A stretch of DNA of 55,172 nt from Embleya scabrispora DSM 41855. Lineage in GTDB: Bacteria; Actinomycetota; Actinomycetes; Streptomycetales; Streptomycetaceae. Under the pieces are notes generated by a model. That model did not search any database, had not been told where the DNA came from, and was given only the letters and a program-made list of their open reading frames with translations. Below are positions 1 through 8,500 of the stretch, one piece after another (the stretch's first letter is position 1; each line of letters starts with the position of its first letter). Made by a program: the position numbers and the translations under genes. The stretch spans positions 1 to 55,172 of the forward strand of contig NZ_KB889701.1 in assembly GCF_000372745.1 (NCBI RefSeq). The letters run 5' to 3'.

Positions 1-172
1 CCTCTTTCTCTCCCCCGCTTCGCTCCTCCGAGAAAGAGGCGGCCCCTCGCTCGTGACGGCGTGTCCCTCCGCTTCGCTCCGGGCCACACCGTCCACACTG
101 GCGGCTCCGCCGCTCTCCGCGCTTCGCGCGTCGATCACCGAGGGCGGCGCGGGTCGGGGGCGCTGACGCGCC
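1..172 (+). repeat. Left arm of a long imperfect inverted repeat
   Basis: This segment matches the reverse complement of 8272-8444 over its whole length. The first 44 bases are identical and the rest has scattered substitutions. It carries a perfect 10-bp hairpin, CCTCTTTCTC at 1-10 against GAGAAAGAGG at 30-39. A second hairpin follows around a GACGGYGTG/CACACCGTC pair, then a GCGGC-TCC-GCCGC palindrome. It has no coding content. The window edge cuts it, so its true left end is unknown. Confidence 0.9.
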
Positions 173-360
173 TGGGGCGGGCGGACTCGGTGGGCCGGGG
201 AGAGTTTCCTTGCTTACGAGTTGAACTGCCTGCCGGCGGCGGCCGCGTCGGGGGCTGAGGGGTCGGAGCGGAATCCTCGGAGCCTGTGAGGGCCCAACCT
301 TCGTGGCGGAAGGAACAGGTGGAGGGGGTGGGTACACAAAGCCGCACAACCGACGTGGGG

Positions 361-444
361 TCAGGCTCCGTTCTCGGGGGTCGAGTCGTGGCGTTGCAGG
401 AGCTCGATCCAGTAGCAGGTCCATCGGTGGAGCAACTCGGTCAT
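361..444 (-). CDS. Putative 27-residue small protein
   Basis: An ATG at 444 opens a 27-codon frame (begins MTELLHRWTCYW, ends TPENGA). An AAGGAAAG-type ribosome site lies a few bases upstream. Nearly every third codon position is G or C, as in real genes of this genome, although the surrounding DNA has no long frame with that bias. The peptide is amphipathic and Trp-rich with no obvious signal peptide. It lies about 170 bp downstream of the membrane hydrolase gene on the same strand and could be co-transcribed with it. I do not recognise a family. It could be chance. Confidence 0.4.
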   Translation of the reverse strand: MTELLHRWTCYWIELLQRHDSTPENGA

Positions 445-610
445 GGGGCTTTCCTTGAGTACGGGTCGCTGCCGGGGTGGCGGCGATCGGGGGTTGGGTC
501 GTTGCGCCGAGGCTCTCATGTCTTGGGTGGGCAAGGCGCGCTGGGTGTAAGGAAGTTGAATGGGCTTGGGTAGACGATGTCGATGAACTGTCCTGCGTCG
601 GTGGAAGGGG

Positions 611-1405
611 TCAGCCGAGGTAGCCGAGCGCGCCGACGGCGCCCAGGCCGCCGGCGGCCATGAAGAGGGGCATCAGGACCTTGACTTCGACCTTGGCGCC
701 GGCGCGGAAGCGCATGGACTTCGGCGGACCCAGGGGGTACCAGCGCTTGCGGCCGATCGGTATGGGCCACAGGATCGGGCAGCCGGAGATGGTGAGCGCG
801 TCACCGATGCAGTGGGTCAGGGCGCCGAGGGCGATCGGGAGGCCGACCCACCAGTACTCCTGGCCGGGCTCGGTGAAGAACCAATTCGAGCCGTTGCCGG
901 GGCGGTTCAGAATCTCGACGAGCATCCAGGTGCTGGTACCACCCAGCAGCCAGACCAGGATGTCGCTGTGCAATCGGGCCTGGCGCCACAGCAGGCCCTC
1001 GATGGCGAGCACCATGTGGACGAACAGGACGCCCAGTACGCCCCAACGGCCGCCGTAGGCGCAGATCGCGGAGGCGCCGACGCCGACGAGCAGGGCCCAT
1101 ACCCAGGTGTGGGTGAGGGTGCGGTGGCCGCCGTTGCGGCGGGGGTCGCCCTTCTTGCGGGTGGCCTTGTAGGTGGCGGTGGCGAGGGCGTCGACCAGGC
1201 CGCAGAGGATCAGGGATATCGGCCCGAACGAGCGGGAGACGGTGGCGGCCTTGTGATCCAGGTCCGGGCCGAGGGCGGCGCCGGCGCAGATCAGGCCGCC
1301 GACCACCAGGACGGGCCAGGGCATCGGCCGACCGTAGGCATCGGCGGCGGCACCCGCGGCCATCCACGCGCATGCTCCGGACAGGGAATGGGCCGGCCCC
1401 ATCAT
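611..1405 (-). CDS. Membrane-bound metal-dependent hydrolase, DUF457/YdjM-like
   Basis: The product is about 264 residues with several hydrophobic segments. His/Asp motifs typical of this integral-membrane family are visible: an early HSLSGACAW, GPDLDHKAAT around residue 50, GGHRTLTHTW around 95 and LTHCIGDALT near 215. Paired His and Asp residues are expected to bind metal, as in phosphatase-like or hydrolase-like membrane enzymes. The substrate is unknown. The ATG at 1405 was chosen because GAGGAG lies about 8 bases upstream. The frame stays open much further upstream, but that stretch has no family resemblance and is taken as spurious. The family often serves phage- or LPS-related roles in other bacteria, and nothing here decides between them. 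Confidence 0.8.
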   Translation of the reverse strand: MMGPAHSLSGACAWMAAGAAADAYGRPMPWPVLVVGGLICAGAALGPDLDHKAATVSRSFGPISLILCGLVDALATATYKATRKKGDPRRNGGHRTLTHTWVWALLVGVGASAICAYGGRWGVLGVLFVHMVLAIEGLLWRQARLHSDILVWLLGGTSTWMLVEILNRPGNGSNWFFTEPGQEYWWVGLPIALGALTHCIGDALTISGCPILWPIPIGRKRWYPLGPPKSMRFRAGAKVEVKVLMPLFMAAGGLGAVGALGYLG

Positions 1406-2087
1406 GTGGTCGTGCTCCTCTGTTGAACCCGGGCGAACCCCGAGCCCGCACAGTGGCCGCAGTTTAGCGGTGGTGATCACGGCGGCCGTGAACGCCCATG
1501 GGGAGATGTGTCTTTGGTGGCCGACCCGCGAAGTCTGTGGCCGGCCGGGCGCGATGCCGAAGGCGCACGCCGACGTCCCTGGTGTGTCGACGTCTTCGGT
1601 TTGGCGCGTACACGATGCCTGCGGTGGTGCCCCATCAACGGGCGGGTGGATCTCGCTCGGCGTCCGCGGCACCGCGCTGATCGGGCACGACACCCGGGAG
1701 CCCACCCGAAACCGGCGGGGTGATCGACGCCTGCCGTGTTGCCTCTCCGGATGGGATTTCCGGCCGTTTTTCGGAAGCCACTCTTTTCTCTTGTGAGAAA
1801 ATGGTATCGGTGAGACCGGATTTGACGTTTGGCCGGAGAGCAAAATTCTCTCGCCCGGCAGGGCTCGCAGTGTTGTCGTATTTTCATCGAATGATTTCGC
1901 TGACCGGAAAGCAACCCGGTGCATGGCCCGTTTATCTCTCATCGGGGTGCGCAGCCCGCCTGTAGCGTCTGCGCGGGGTGCTCGATTCCCTGGCGGTGTG
2001 CACTTCCGAACGGCCGAGCATTTTTTGCACGTGCGGTGGTTCGGCCGGTGATCCGAGGAGTGCGGCCTGCCCGACGAGAGGATGCAT
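1406..2087. other. Intergenic region with an AT-richer core
   Basis: This stretch of about 680 bp separates the divergent membrane hydrolase and lectin-like genes. Bases 1740-1900 are clearly richer in A and T than the rest, with an imperfect stem around GAGAG (1836-1840) and CTCTC (1848-1852). A TTGACG at 1822-1827 could be a -35 box, but no convincing -10 follows. Frames that stay open here lack the third-position GC bias of real genes. Its likely role is divergent regulation. Confidence 0.5.
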
Positions 2088-2585
2088 ATGGTCAGCCTGC
2101 CCATACCCCGAGGCCCGCAACTGATCATCCAGTCGGTATCCGGAATGCACATCACTCCGCTCGGATGGGCCGACGGTGACGTATCGGCCGTCGTGTGGCG
2201 AGACGCCGCCGCGTCGGCGTACAAGATGTCGCAGTGGGAGCTCATCCCCGAGGTCGGATACGGCGACCGCGTCGTACGCATCAGGAACGCCGCATACAAC
2301 AAGGACACCGGTGCTTTCGATCGGAGCCTCGCCATCGTCGGGGAAACCCCCGAGAGCGGTGCGGCCGTGCTGTCGAGCAAGTCCGACAGCAAGAGCGAAG
2401 GGCAACTGTGGCGCCTGGTCTCGATGGACAGCGCTCAGGCGGACTTCGTGATCAAGCCGCTGGGGGTCGACGGCTTGGTGGTCGCCACGCGCCAGAGTTA
2501 TCAGGGAGGGAATGCCGTCCTACAGCTTGAGGAAGTCGGGCCGTGGACGGACCAGTTCTGGCGCTGGCAGAAGGCATACGGCTGA
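2088..2585 (+). CDS. Predicted ricin-B-like beta-trefoil lectin-type protein
   Basis: The product is about 165 residues with no signal peptide and no membrane segment. QLW (mid-protein) and QFWRW (C-terminus) resemble the Q-x-W motifs of ricin-type beta-trefoil domains, and the protein is rich in short beta-like hydrophobic stretches. Carbohydrate binding is therefore an inference from a weak motif. Two ATGs are in frame, at 2082 and 2088. The GAGAGG site at 2076-2081 abuts the first but is well spaced for the second, so 2088 is preferred. It is monocistronic, followed by a strong hairpin. Confidence 0.6.
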   Translation: MVSLPIPRGPQLIIQSVSGMHITPLGWADGDVSAVVWRDAAASAYKMSQWELIPEVGYGDRVVRIRNAAYNKDTGAFDRSLAIVGETPESGAAVLSSKSDSKSEGQLWRLVSMDSAQADFVIKPLGVDGLVVATRQSYQGGNAVLQLEEVGPWTDQFWRWQKAYG

Positions 2586-2929
2586 CGGCCGACCTCGATC
2601 CGTGTTGAGATTTCCCCGCACCGCTCTTTGTCGGGCGGTGCGGGGCTCGGGCCGGCAGGAGGGGCCGGTCCCCGGTCTTTGGCCAAGGTTGGAGACCGGT
2701 AGGTTTGTGTGGCCGAGAGCTCCGGAGGCCGGGCTCCCCATTGCGGAGCCGCCGAAAAGGTAATGGCGAATTCCGCTCGGCCCTACCTCTGCGAGGACTT
2801 GTCCACTCGGCCGGTACTTGCGCTCTGATCCGGCACGGTCGAACAAGGGACGGCGATTTCAGTCGACGAGTACCCCGAGGTCGAATGGGCCGAGTCCGGG
2901 CCGGGTTCGTGTTGGTCGCCGTGCGAGTG
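2586..2929. other. Convergent intergenic region
   Basis: This stretch of 344 bp lies between two convergent genes. It holds the hairpin listed separately at 2614-2645. I see nothing else in it. Confidence 0.5.
2614..2645. terminator. Hairpin terminator
   Basis: A perfect 11-bp stem (CCCCGCACCGC at 2614-2624, complement at 2635-2645) with a 10-base loop follows the lectin-like gene by about 30 bp. There is no T-tract, as is usual in high-GC actinobacteria. It may also stop transcription of the convergent methyltransferase gene. Confidence 0.75.
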
Positions 2930-3697
2930 CTATTCGCTGTGGCGTTGGTCGGTACGTAGCCGGAAGACCGTGTAGTCGGCGTCGTCCTCGGTGGTGTTGC
3001 CGTCCGCGTCCGTGACGGACACCGTGGTGAGCCCGGCGGATGCGGCGAGTGCCTCGAATCCGGGGCGGGTGTACCAGTGGAGCAACCATGGGCGCTCCGC
3101 GACGGTGCTCGCTTCTGGTGTGTGGCGTTCGTAGCGCAGCAGGGACGTCTGGGTTCGTCGGGCCTCGTTGCGTTCCTCGGACACCAGGGAGAACCGCAAC
3201 TCCGCGCCGTCGTCGGCGATGGCGGTGTGTACTTCCCCGATCCGATCGGCCGGGCTGGGGGAAGGGACGTGCAGTGGGATCAACGCGGTACCGCCGTCGA
3301 CCAGGTGGCGGCGAATGCCTTCGAGGGCGGCGGTGGCCGCGCTGTCGTCCGGAAGCAGGTTGAAGGTCGGGCCGGCCAGGAAGATCGCCCGGAATTTGCG
3401 GGGCAGGTCGAGCGCCTCCATCCGCTGATGGTGGAGGGTGACGGCGATTCCCGCCTCGCCGGCCCGACGCCGGCAGCGCGCCAACATGTCGGCGGAGGAG
3501 TCGACGCCCTCGACGTCCAGGCCGTGTCGGCGCAGCGCGAGCAGCGGATCGCCGTCTCCGCAGCCCAACTCCAGGGCCGGGGCGCCGGTTTCGCGGAGGA
3601 AGGCGGCGTAGGTTTCGGGGTCCGGGGAGAAGGATCTCAATGGGGCATAGGACTCCGCGACGATCCCGGTGTAGAAATCAGCCGGATCCAGGTCCAT
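2930..3697 (-). CDS. Class I SAM-dependent methyltransferase
   Basis: The product has 255 residues. Motif I is ALELGCGDGDPLLAL around residue 42, followed by the acidic residue of motif II (VEGVDSSADML) and a motif IV-like AIFLAGPTFNLL. These build the Rossmann fold that binds S-adenosylmethionine. The substrate is unknown; the C-terminal half resembles stand-alone small-molecule methyltransferases. GGAAGGA lies about 8 bases before the ATG at 3697. The gene is alone, convergent with the lectin-like gene. Confidence 0.88.
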   Translation of the reverse strand: MDLDPADFYTGIVAESYAPLRSFSPDPETYAAFLRETGAPALELGCGDGDPLLALRRHGLDVEGVDSSADMLARCRRRAGEAGIAVTLHHQRMEALDLPRKFRAIFLAGPTFNLLPDDSAATAALEGIRRHLVDGGTALIPLHVPSPSPADRIGEVHTAIADDGAELRFSLVSEERNEARRTQTSLLRYERHTPEASTVAERPWLLHWYTRPGFEALAASAGLTTVSVTDADGNTTEDDADYTVFRLRTDQRHSE

Positions 3698-3856
3698 TCG
3701 TCCGTCCTTCCGCCGGTTCTTCGACGACCGCCGGGCACGGCAGTGATCCGGTCGGCGTTGTCGGCGCAGGGTAGTGCGCGGCGGACCGGAGTCACCAGCG
3801 AATTGGCGTCCCAGGTCGTGGGGCCCGGGCGCACTGCGGGCCGATTCCCGTGCGTC

Positions 3857-4249
3857 CTAATTCACTTCCCCGACGACGGCCCGGCCCTCGGCGGCGGCCG
3901 CGACGTAGAAGCGGGCGATTTCGAGGAAGCCGGTCCAGCCTTCGTCGGCGAGACCTGTGGCCACGCGCGCGACCTCGTCCGCAGTCAGGACGAAGGCGGC
4001 CCCGCCGCCGGGGTCGGACGCCTCGACAGCGGCGCATCCGTTGCCGGTTGCCCGGGCCAAGGCGGGATACACGCTCATCCATTCGGCCGTGCCCTCCTCG
4101 ACCTCGGCCCGGCCCTCGGCGATGTCGCAGAGGGCGCGGTAGTCCTCGCCGTGCGCCTCGTGGGTGCCGCGCAATTCAGCGACCGGATGCGGACGTTCCC
4201 GCGCTTTACCCGGCAGCGCGGGCTCGATCTTCACCAGCGTCAACCACAT
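3857..4249 (-). CDS. Hypothetical protein, about 130 residues
   Basis: The predicted product starts MWLTLVKIEP and ends EGRAVVGEVN. Its central segment (EWMSVYPALA) and C-terminal segment (EGWTGFLEIARFYVAAAAEGR) look like a compact soluble alpha/beta protein. Third positions are strongly GC-biased from the ATG at 4249 onward and less so upstream, which supports this start, but no clear ribosome site precedes it. I do not recognise the family. Confidence 0.5.
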   Translation of the reverse strand: MWLTLVKIEPALPGKARERPHPVAELRGTHEAHGEDYRALCDIAEGRAEVEEGTAEWMSVYPALARATGNGCAAVEASDPGGGAAFVLTADEVARVATGLADEGWTGFLEIARFYVAAAAEGRAVVGEVN

Positions 4250-4453
4250 GGACACGGCTACAGCGCCTCTCGATCGTGGGCCCGTCCCTCGCTGTCGTTC
4301 AAGCGTGCGGAAAGTACCGGCCCGCGCCGACAACGCCCGCACCGCGCCGGGCTCCAACAGGCCGAGGGCCGGCGCGGCTCCGCCCTTGCGCGCGGGCACC
4401 GGACGTTATCCTGGCGTCGTCGTCGAGCCGGGTCAGGAGCCGAACTGCTCCGT

Positions 4454-4819
4454 GTGGGCGGGAGGAGTGGGGACGCTGGAACCGCTGCCGTCCTCGGGCT
4501 CTTCGGCCGGGCCGACCGCAGGCGCCGGGCCGCGGTCGAGGCGCAACTCGACGCCAACGCAGCGTTGGTGCGGACCGCCGCGGTCCCCGACGACGTCCGG
4601 CGTGCGCTGCTCGGTTTCTGGGCCCAGGAACTGGCCGAGTTGCTCCGCCGGGACCCCGCCGGCCGCGAGGACCTCGCCCGGCTGACCCACGAGGTCGGCG
4701 GTGCGCTCCCGGCCGACCGCCGGGCGTTCGTCCTCGAACAGAGCAACACCGCTCGCGACTTCGGCACGGTCTTCGCCGTCCAGCACGGCGACCTGCACAC
4801 GCCCGGAACCGGGGCATGA
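4454..4819 (+). CDS. Small actinobacterial hypothetical protein, possibly N-terminally truncated
   Basis: The frame encodes about 121 residues, with a helical core (RRAAVEAQLDANAALV, ELAELLRRDP) and a C-terminus reading TARDFGTVFAVQHGDLH. This resembles, from memory, a common streptomycete family of small proteins with a helical N-terminal part and a GxVhxxQxGD-type tail. Family members usually begin with about 20 more residues before LGLFGR. Here the sequence before that point does not fit and no good ribosome site is present, so the 5' end may be lost. The GTG at 4454 is a tentative start. Confidence 0.5.
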   Translation: MGGRSGDAGTAAVLGLFGRADRRRRAAVEAQLDANAALVRTAAVPDDVRRALLGFWAQELAELLRRDPAGREDLARLTHEVGGALPADRRAFVLEQSNTARDFGTVFAVQHGDLHTPGTGA

Positions 4820-4962
4820 GCAATCCGCGGACCGCACCCTCCACGTCCTCGGCGTAGATTCGTGCAGGCCCGGGGTGGTACGCCCCCGGCGGTGAGGCAG
4901 CCGGTCCTCCCGGGCCTTCCGTCCATACGGGAGCCTGCGCCGTCCGTCCGACCCGACGACGA

Positions 4963-5646
4963 CTATCGCAACCCGGCCCCGCCCGCCGCGGCGAAGCCGC
5001 CCTCATATGCGGCGATCACCGCCTGGGTCCGGTCGCGCACACCCAACTTGCCCAGTACACGGGCCACATGCGTCTTGACCGTCTCCGGGCCCAGGCCGGT
5101 CCGATCGGCTATCTCGGTGTTGGACAGGCCGCAGGTGATCAGGCGCAACACCTCCCGCTCGCGGTCGGTGAGGCGGGCGAGGCGGGTTCGCAGTCCGGCG
5201 TTCGCGGTGCGGGCCGACGCGTGGCTGAGCGCCAGGTCGCGGATGGCGGATGGGAAGAGGAGCGAATCGCCGCGGGCCACGGTGCGGATCGCGTGCACCA
5301 TTTCATCCGCCTTCGCCCGCTTCAGGAGGAAGCCGTGGGCGCCGGCGCGCAGGGCGTCGTAGACGTAGTCGTCGTTTTCGAAGGTGGTCACGATCAGCAC
5401 CCTCGGCTGCGGGCTCGGGGTTTCGTGCAGGATTCTGGCGGTGGCTTCGATGCCGTTCAGGTCGGGCATGCGGACATCCATCAGGATCAGGTCGGGGCGT
5501 AGTTCGAGTGCACCCGCGACCGCCTCCGTTCCGGTGGCGGCCTCGCCGACCACCGCCAGGTCGGGTTCGGCGGCGACGATGGCGGACAGGCCGGCGCGGA
5601 CCAGGCTTTCGTCGTCGGCGATCAGGACGCGTACCGGGTCGTTCAC
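4963..5646 (-). CDS. NarL/FixJ-type response regulator with LuxR HTH
   Basis: The product has 227 residues. The receiver domain has the acidic pair at D11/D12, the phospho-acceptor D57 in LILMDVRMPD, a conserved Thr around T87 and K109. A C-terminal LuxR helix-turn-helix follows (LTDREREVLRLITCG... ETVKTHVARVL). It is a phosphorylation-dependent transcription factor paired with the kinase gene just upstream: its GTG start at 5646 overlaps that gene's stop as GTGA. Targets are unknown; in this class they are often neighbouring membrane proteins, here the first gene of the operon. Confidence 0.95.
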   Translation of the reverse strand: MNDPVRVLIADDESLVRAGLSAIVAAEPDLAVVGEAATGTEAVAGALELRPDLILMDVRMPDLNGIEATARILHETPSPQPRVLIVTTFENDDYVYDALRAGAHGFLLKRAKADEMVHAIRTVARGDSLLFPSAIRDLALSHASARTANAGLRTRLARLTDREREVLRLITCGLSNTEIADRTGLGPETVKTHVARVLGKLGVRDRTQAVIAAYEGGFAAAGGAGLR

Positions 5647-6881
5647 GGATGTCCTTCCAGGGGGATGCGGGCGCTCAGGTGCCACGACCCGTCACGTGGG
5701 CCGGCGGTGAAGGTGCCGCGCAGTACGGCGATGCGCTCGGCGGCGCCGCGCAGGCCGCGTCCGCCACCGCGTCGGGTGGTGCGGGCCTCGGCCGCCGGAT
5801 TGGCCAGGTCGATCGCCAACTCGCCGTCGATCACCGCGATTCGGAGGCGGACCGGGACCTCGCCGGCGTGCCGCAGTACGTTGCCCAGGCCCTCCTGGAC
5901 GATTCGGTACGCCTCCCGGGAGACCGGCTTCGGCACGACGGACACCGCGCCCACCAGGTCGAGTTCGACGTCGGCTCCCGCCGCCCGGGTACGCGCGACC
6001 AGGCCGGTCACATCGGCCAGGGAGGGCGTCGGGGCGGTGGTGGCGTCGGATTCCTCGCGCAACAGGCCCAACACGTGGTCGAGTTCGGCCACCGCATCGC
6101 GGGCGGTGTCCTCGATCGCGGCCAACGCCCGGGCGGCGAAAGCCGGATCACGCTCCAGGAGCCGACTCGCGGCAGCCGCCTGGATGCCGACCGCGCTGAG
6201 CGCGTGGCCGACCGAGTCGTGCAGGTCGCGGGCGATCCGGGCGCGTTCGGCGAGGCGTTCGGCGCGTTGCTCGGCGAGCGCGAGACGGTCGGCGGGGGTC
6301 GGGCCGAGCAGGGTCGGAGCGAGTCGGGCCAACCAGGAGCCGGCAACGGCGGACAGGGGCAACGGAAGCAGCACCAGCACCAGGCCGACCGGCAGCCAGG
6401 CGATCGGGAGCGCGTTCGCCGGTTCGGCCCACGGGAACACCTTGGCGAGGGCCGGGGCCAACGGCAGCACCAACAACACCACACCCCCGGGCGGCGCGGC
6501 GAGCGAGACACCGGCGACCACACCGCCCAGGAGCGCATGCGACGTGAACCACGCGGAGGCCCGCCGCCGCGCCGCCGCACTGGTCGCCGGGACGCCGAGC
6601 ACCTCACCGTGCGGGGCGCACAACACTCGTGCGGCGCTCCCTTCCAGGGTGCGGACGAGCGGGACCAGGCCGGCCACGGCCACGAACGGCAGCGCCAACG
6701 CCAGCGCGACCAACTGCGAGGTGAGCGGCTCCGCCGGCGTGCCCCGAAGCAGTCCGGTGGCGGTGAGCACGGTGAGCGCGGCCAGATGAAAGGGCATCAA
6801 CAGGGCACCCCCCAAAACCAGATGCACCCACCGCAACCGCGCCTGCCGCCCGAGCAGCCGCCGCCCGAGCCCCCCGATCAT
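5643..6881 (-). CDS. HisKA_3 sensor histidine kinase
   Basis: The product has 412 residues. About six hydrophobic segments fill the first 190 residues with no clear extracellular sensor domain. The dimerisation and phosphotransfer helix then carries DLHDSVGH with the phospho-acceptor His at 221. The HATPase domain has an N-box (RIVQEGLGNVLRHA) in which G replaces a common Thr or Ser, and a G-box GGGRGLRGAAERI. Such membrane-embedded kinases typically sense the membrane itself or a partner membrane protein. The upstream gene stops inside this start (ATGA at 6878-6881), so the two are translationally coupled and the upstream protein may be the sensing partner. Confidence 0.93.
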   Translation of the reverse strand: MIGGLGRRLLGRQARLRWVHLVLGGALLMPFHLAALTVLTATGLLRGTPAEPLTSQLVALALALPFVAVAGLVPLVRTLEGSAARVLCAPHGEVLGVPATSAAARRRASAWFTSHALLGGVVAGVSLAAPPGGVVLLVLPLAPALAKVFPWAEPANALPIAWLPVGLVLVLLPLPLSAVAGSWLARLAPTLLGPTPADRLALAEQRAERLAERARIARDLHDSVGHALSAVGIQAAAASRLLERDPAFAARALAAIEDTARDAVAELDHVLGLLREESDATTAPTPSLADVTGLVARTRAAGADVELDLVGAVSVVPKPVSREAYRIVQEGLGNVLRHAGEVPVRLRIAVIDGELAIDLANPAAEARTTRRGGGRGLRGAAERIAVLRGTFTAGPRDGSWHLSARIPLEGHP

Positions 6882-8023
6882 CCGGCCGACAACTCACTCC
6901 GACACCCGTTCCCACCGGACGGCTGCGACTGCGTCGGGGCGGGCCGCGCGACGATGGCGGCGTGCCGGGCGTATTCGGCCAGGAAGAACCAGCCGATGGT
7001 CAACGCCAGCACACCGGAGATCATTTCGGCAGTGTAGACAAAGTGGAGCAGCGAAGAAGTCCGCTCCGCCAACGTGCTTTCGGGCGCGGCCCCGGCACTG
7101 ATCAGCCCCATCCAGCCGCCCCACCCGAACGCGCTGCCCGCGCCGAACCAGGCCATCGCCAACGGACCCCGAACCCGCGCGCCACCGATCCGATACACCA
7201 GCACGATCAGGCCCACCGCGCCGATCAGGGCGAGACCACCCTGTACGCCGTCCATCCACCGCCCGGTCGCGTCGCGATCGGCGACCCAGCGCTCGCTCAT
7301 CCCGAGGTCCGAACCCAGCGCCCACGTCATCCGCAGCACCCCGGCGACGCCGAGCAGCACCGCGGCGGCCGTACCGAGGACTCGCTGCGCGTCGCGTGTG
7401 CCGGCCGGATCCGGCAGCGCCCGAACCCGCACCCGCAACAGCGCACCCCAACGTTCGTGGACGTAGAGCCCGAAGGCCGCCAACAACACCGCGCCTTCCA
7501 CGATGAAGCCGCCGTAGACGACCGCGTACACCCAGGGCCGCAGGAAATCGTCGCCCGCGAACGGGTTGCCGGTACTCCCGACCGCCGCGCCCAGCAGGCT
7601 GAGCGGGACGGCCGTCATGATCACCACGAGCAGCCCCGAGGCCACCCACAGCGGCAGCGTGATCAGCCAGGCCCGGATCCGGGCCTCGCGCGGCCGACTG
7701 AGTGTGTACGCGATCAGCGCCGCGATCGTGTCCATCCCGAACGTGAGCGCGTTCGCGGCCACCCACTGCGCGCGATTCAACTCGTCGGGATGCACCACAC
7801 CCACGTCGACGCCGACCACCCAGAGCAGCTTCAACAACAGGTACGGCGAACACGCGAGCACCGCCGACCACGCAAGCCGCCGCCGCAACGCACCCCGCCC
7901 GGCGGCGTCCGGTACGTCGGCGCGTGGGCCCGCCTGCGCGGGATCCGGGGCGGCGGTGTCCGCGCATGTCGGATCGGGCGCCGCCGAGTGCGGGTCGGAA
8001 TGCGTGGGCTCTCTGCTCTCCAT
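6878..8023 (-). CDS. Multi-pass membrane protein of a two-component operon
   Basis: The product is about 381 residues. A Pro/Ala-rich cytoplasmic N-terminus of about 45 residues is followed by roughly eight hydrophobic segments, among them SAVLACSPYLLLKLLWVVGV and WVYAVVYGGFIVEGAVLLAAF. A short polar C-terminus follows. I do not recognise a named family. ATG 8023 is preceded by GGAAGG at normal spacing. It is the promoter-proximal gene of the three-gene operon with the kinase and response regulator, so it may be a co-sensor or the regulated target. Confidence 0.8.
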   Translation of the reverse strand: MESREPTHSDPHSAAPDPTCADTAAPDPAQAGPRADVPDAAGRGALRRRLAWSAVLACSPYLLLKLLWVVGVDVGVVHPDELNRAQWVAANALTFGMDTIAALIAYTLSRPREARIRAWLITLPLWVASGLLVVIMTAVPLSLLGAAVGSTGNPFAGDDFLRPWVYAVVYGGFIVEGAVLLAAFGLYVHERWGALLRVRVRALPDPAGTRDAQRVLGTAAAVLLGVAGVLRMTWALGSDLGMSERWVADRDATGRWMDGVQGGLALIGAVGLIVLVYRIGGARVRGPLAMAWFGAGSAFGWGGWMGLISAGAAPESTLAERTSSLLHFVYTAEMISGVLALTIGWFFLAEYARHAAIVARPAPTQSQPSGGNGCRSELSAG

Positions 8024-8271
8024 GCGGACCAGCCTTCCGCCGACCCAGCCCCGCCCGCGTCGCCGCACACGCCGATCCCGATCCCCCGGATGGGGGACGC
8101 CCCCTCATCGGCATACCTACCGACCCCGAACAGGTCCGCGCCGGATCGCGGCCACGTCTCGGCCACTGGGATGTGCACCCACCCGCTCCACCCATCGCGT
8201 TCGGCGCGGAGGTTGGGCTTCCACAGGCGCCCGGGCCTCGAGCGCGGCTGCCCGCCCGCCGTCGCACGAGC

Positions 8272-8444
8272 CGGCGCGTCAGCGCCCCCGACCCAGCCCA
8301 CCCCAGCGATCGACGCGCGAAGCGCGGAGAGCGGCGGAGCCGCAGAACTTGGACGGTGTGACCCGGAGCGAAGCGGAGGGGCACACCGTCCCGAGCGAGG
8401 GGCCGCCTCTTTCTCGGAGGAGCGAAGCGGGGGAGAGAAAGAGG
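8272..8444 (-). repeat. Right arm of the long imperfect inverted repeat
   Basis: This is the reverse complement of 1-172, identical over 8401-8444 and about 85-90% identical by eye elsewhere. It contains a perfect 10-bp stem, GGACGGTGTG at 8351-8360 against CACACCGTCC at 8382-8391, and the CCTCTTTCTC/GAGAAAGAGG stem. It is a composite of several hairpins with no coding content. Confidence 0.9.
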
Positions 8445-8500
8445 TGGTGCCTCGCGAGCCGGCGACGAAGTCGCCCAACAAGCAGCAACGCCGCGCTCGC

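Noticed and set aside
1720-1965. 81-codon plus-strand frame in the AT-richer region
   Set aside because: No ribosome site and no third-position bias.
1406-2392. Upstream extension of the minus-strand membrane hydrolase frame
   Set aside because: The added 330 residues are not protein-like and run under the lectin-like gene; a good ribosome site fits the ATG at 1405.
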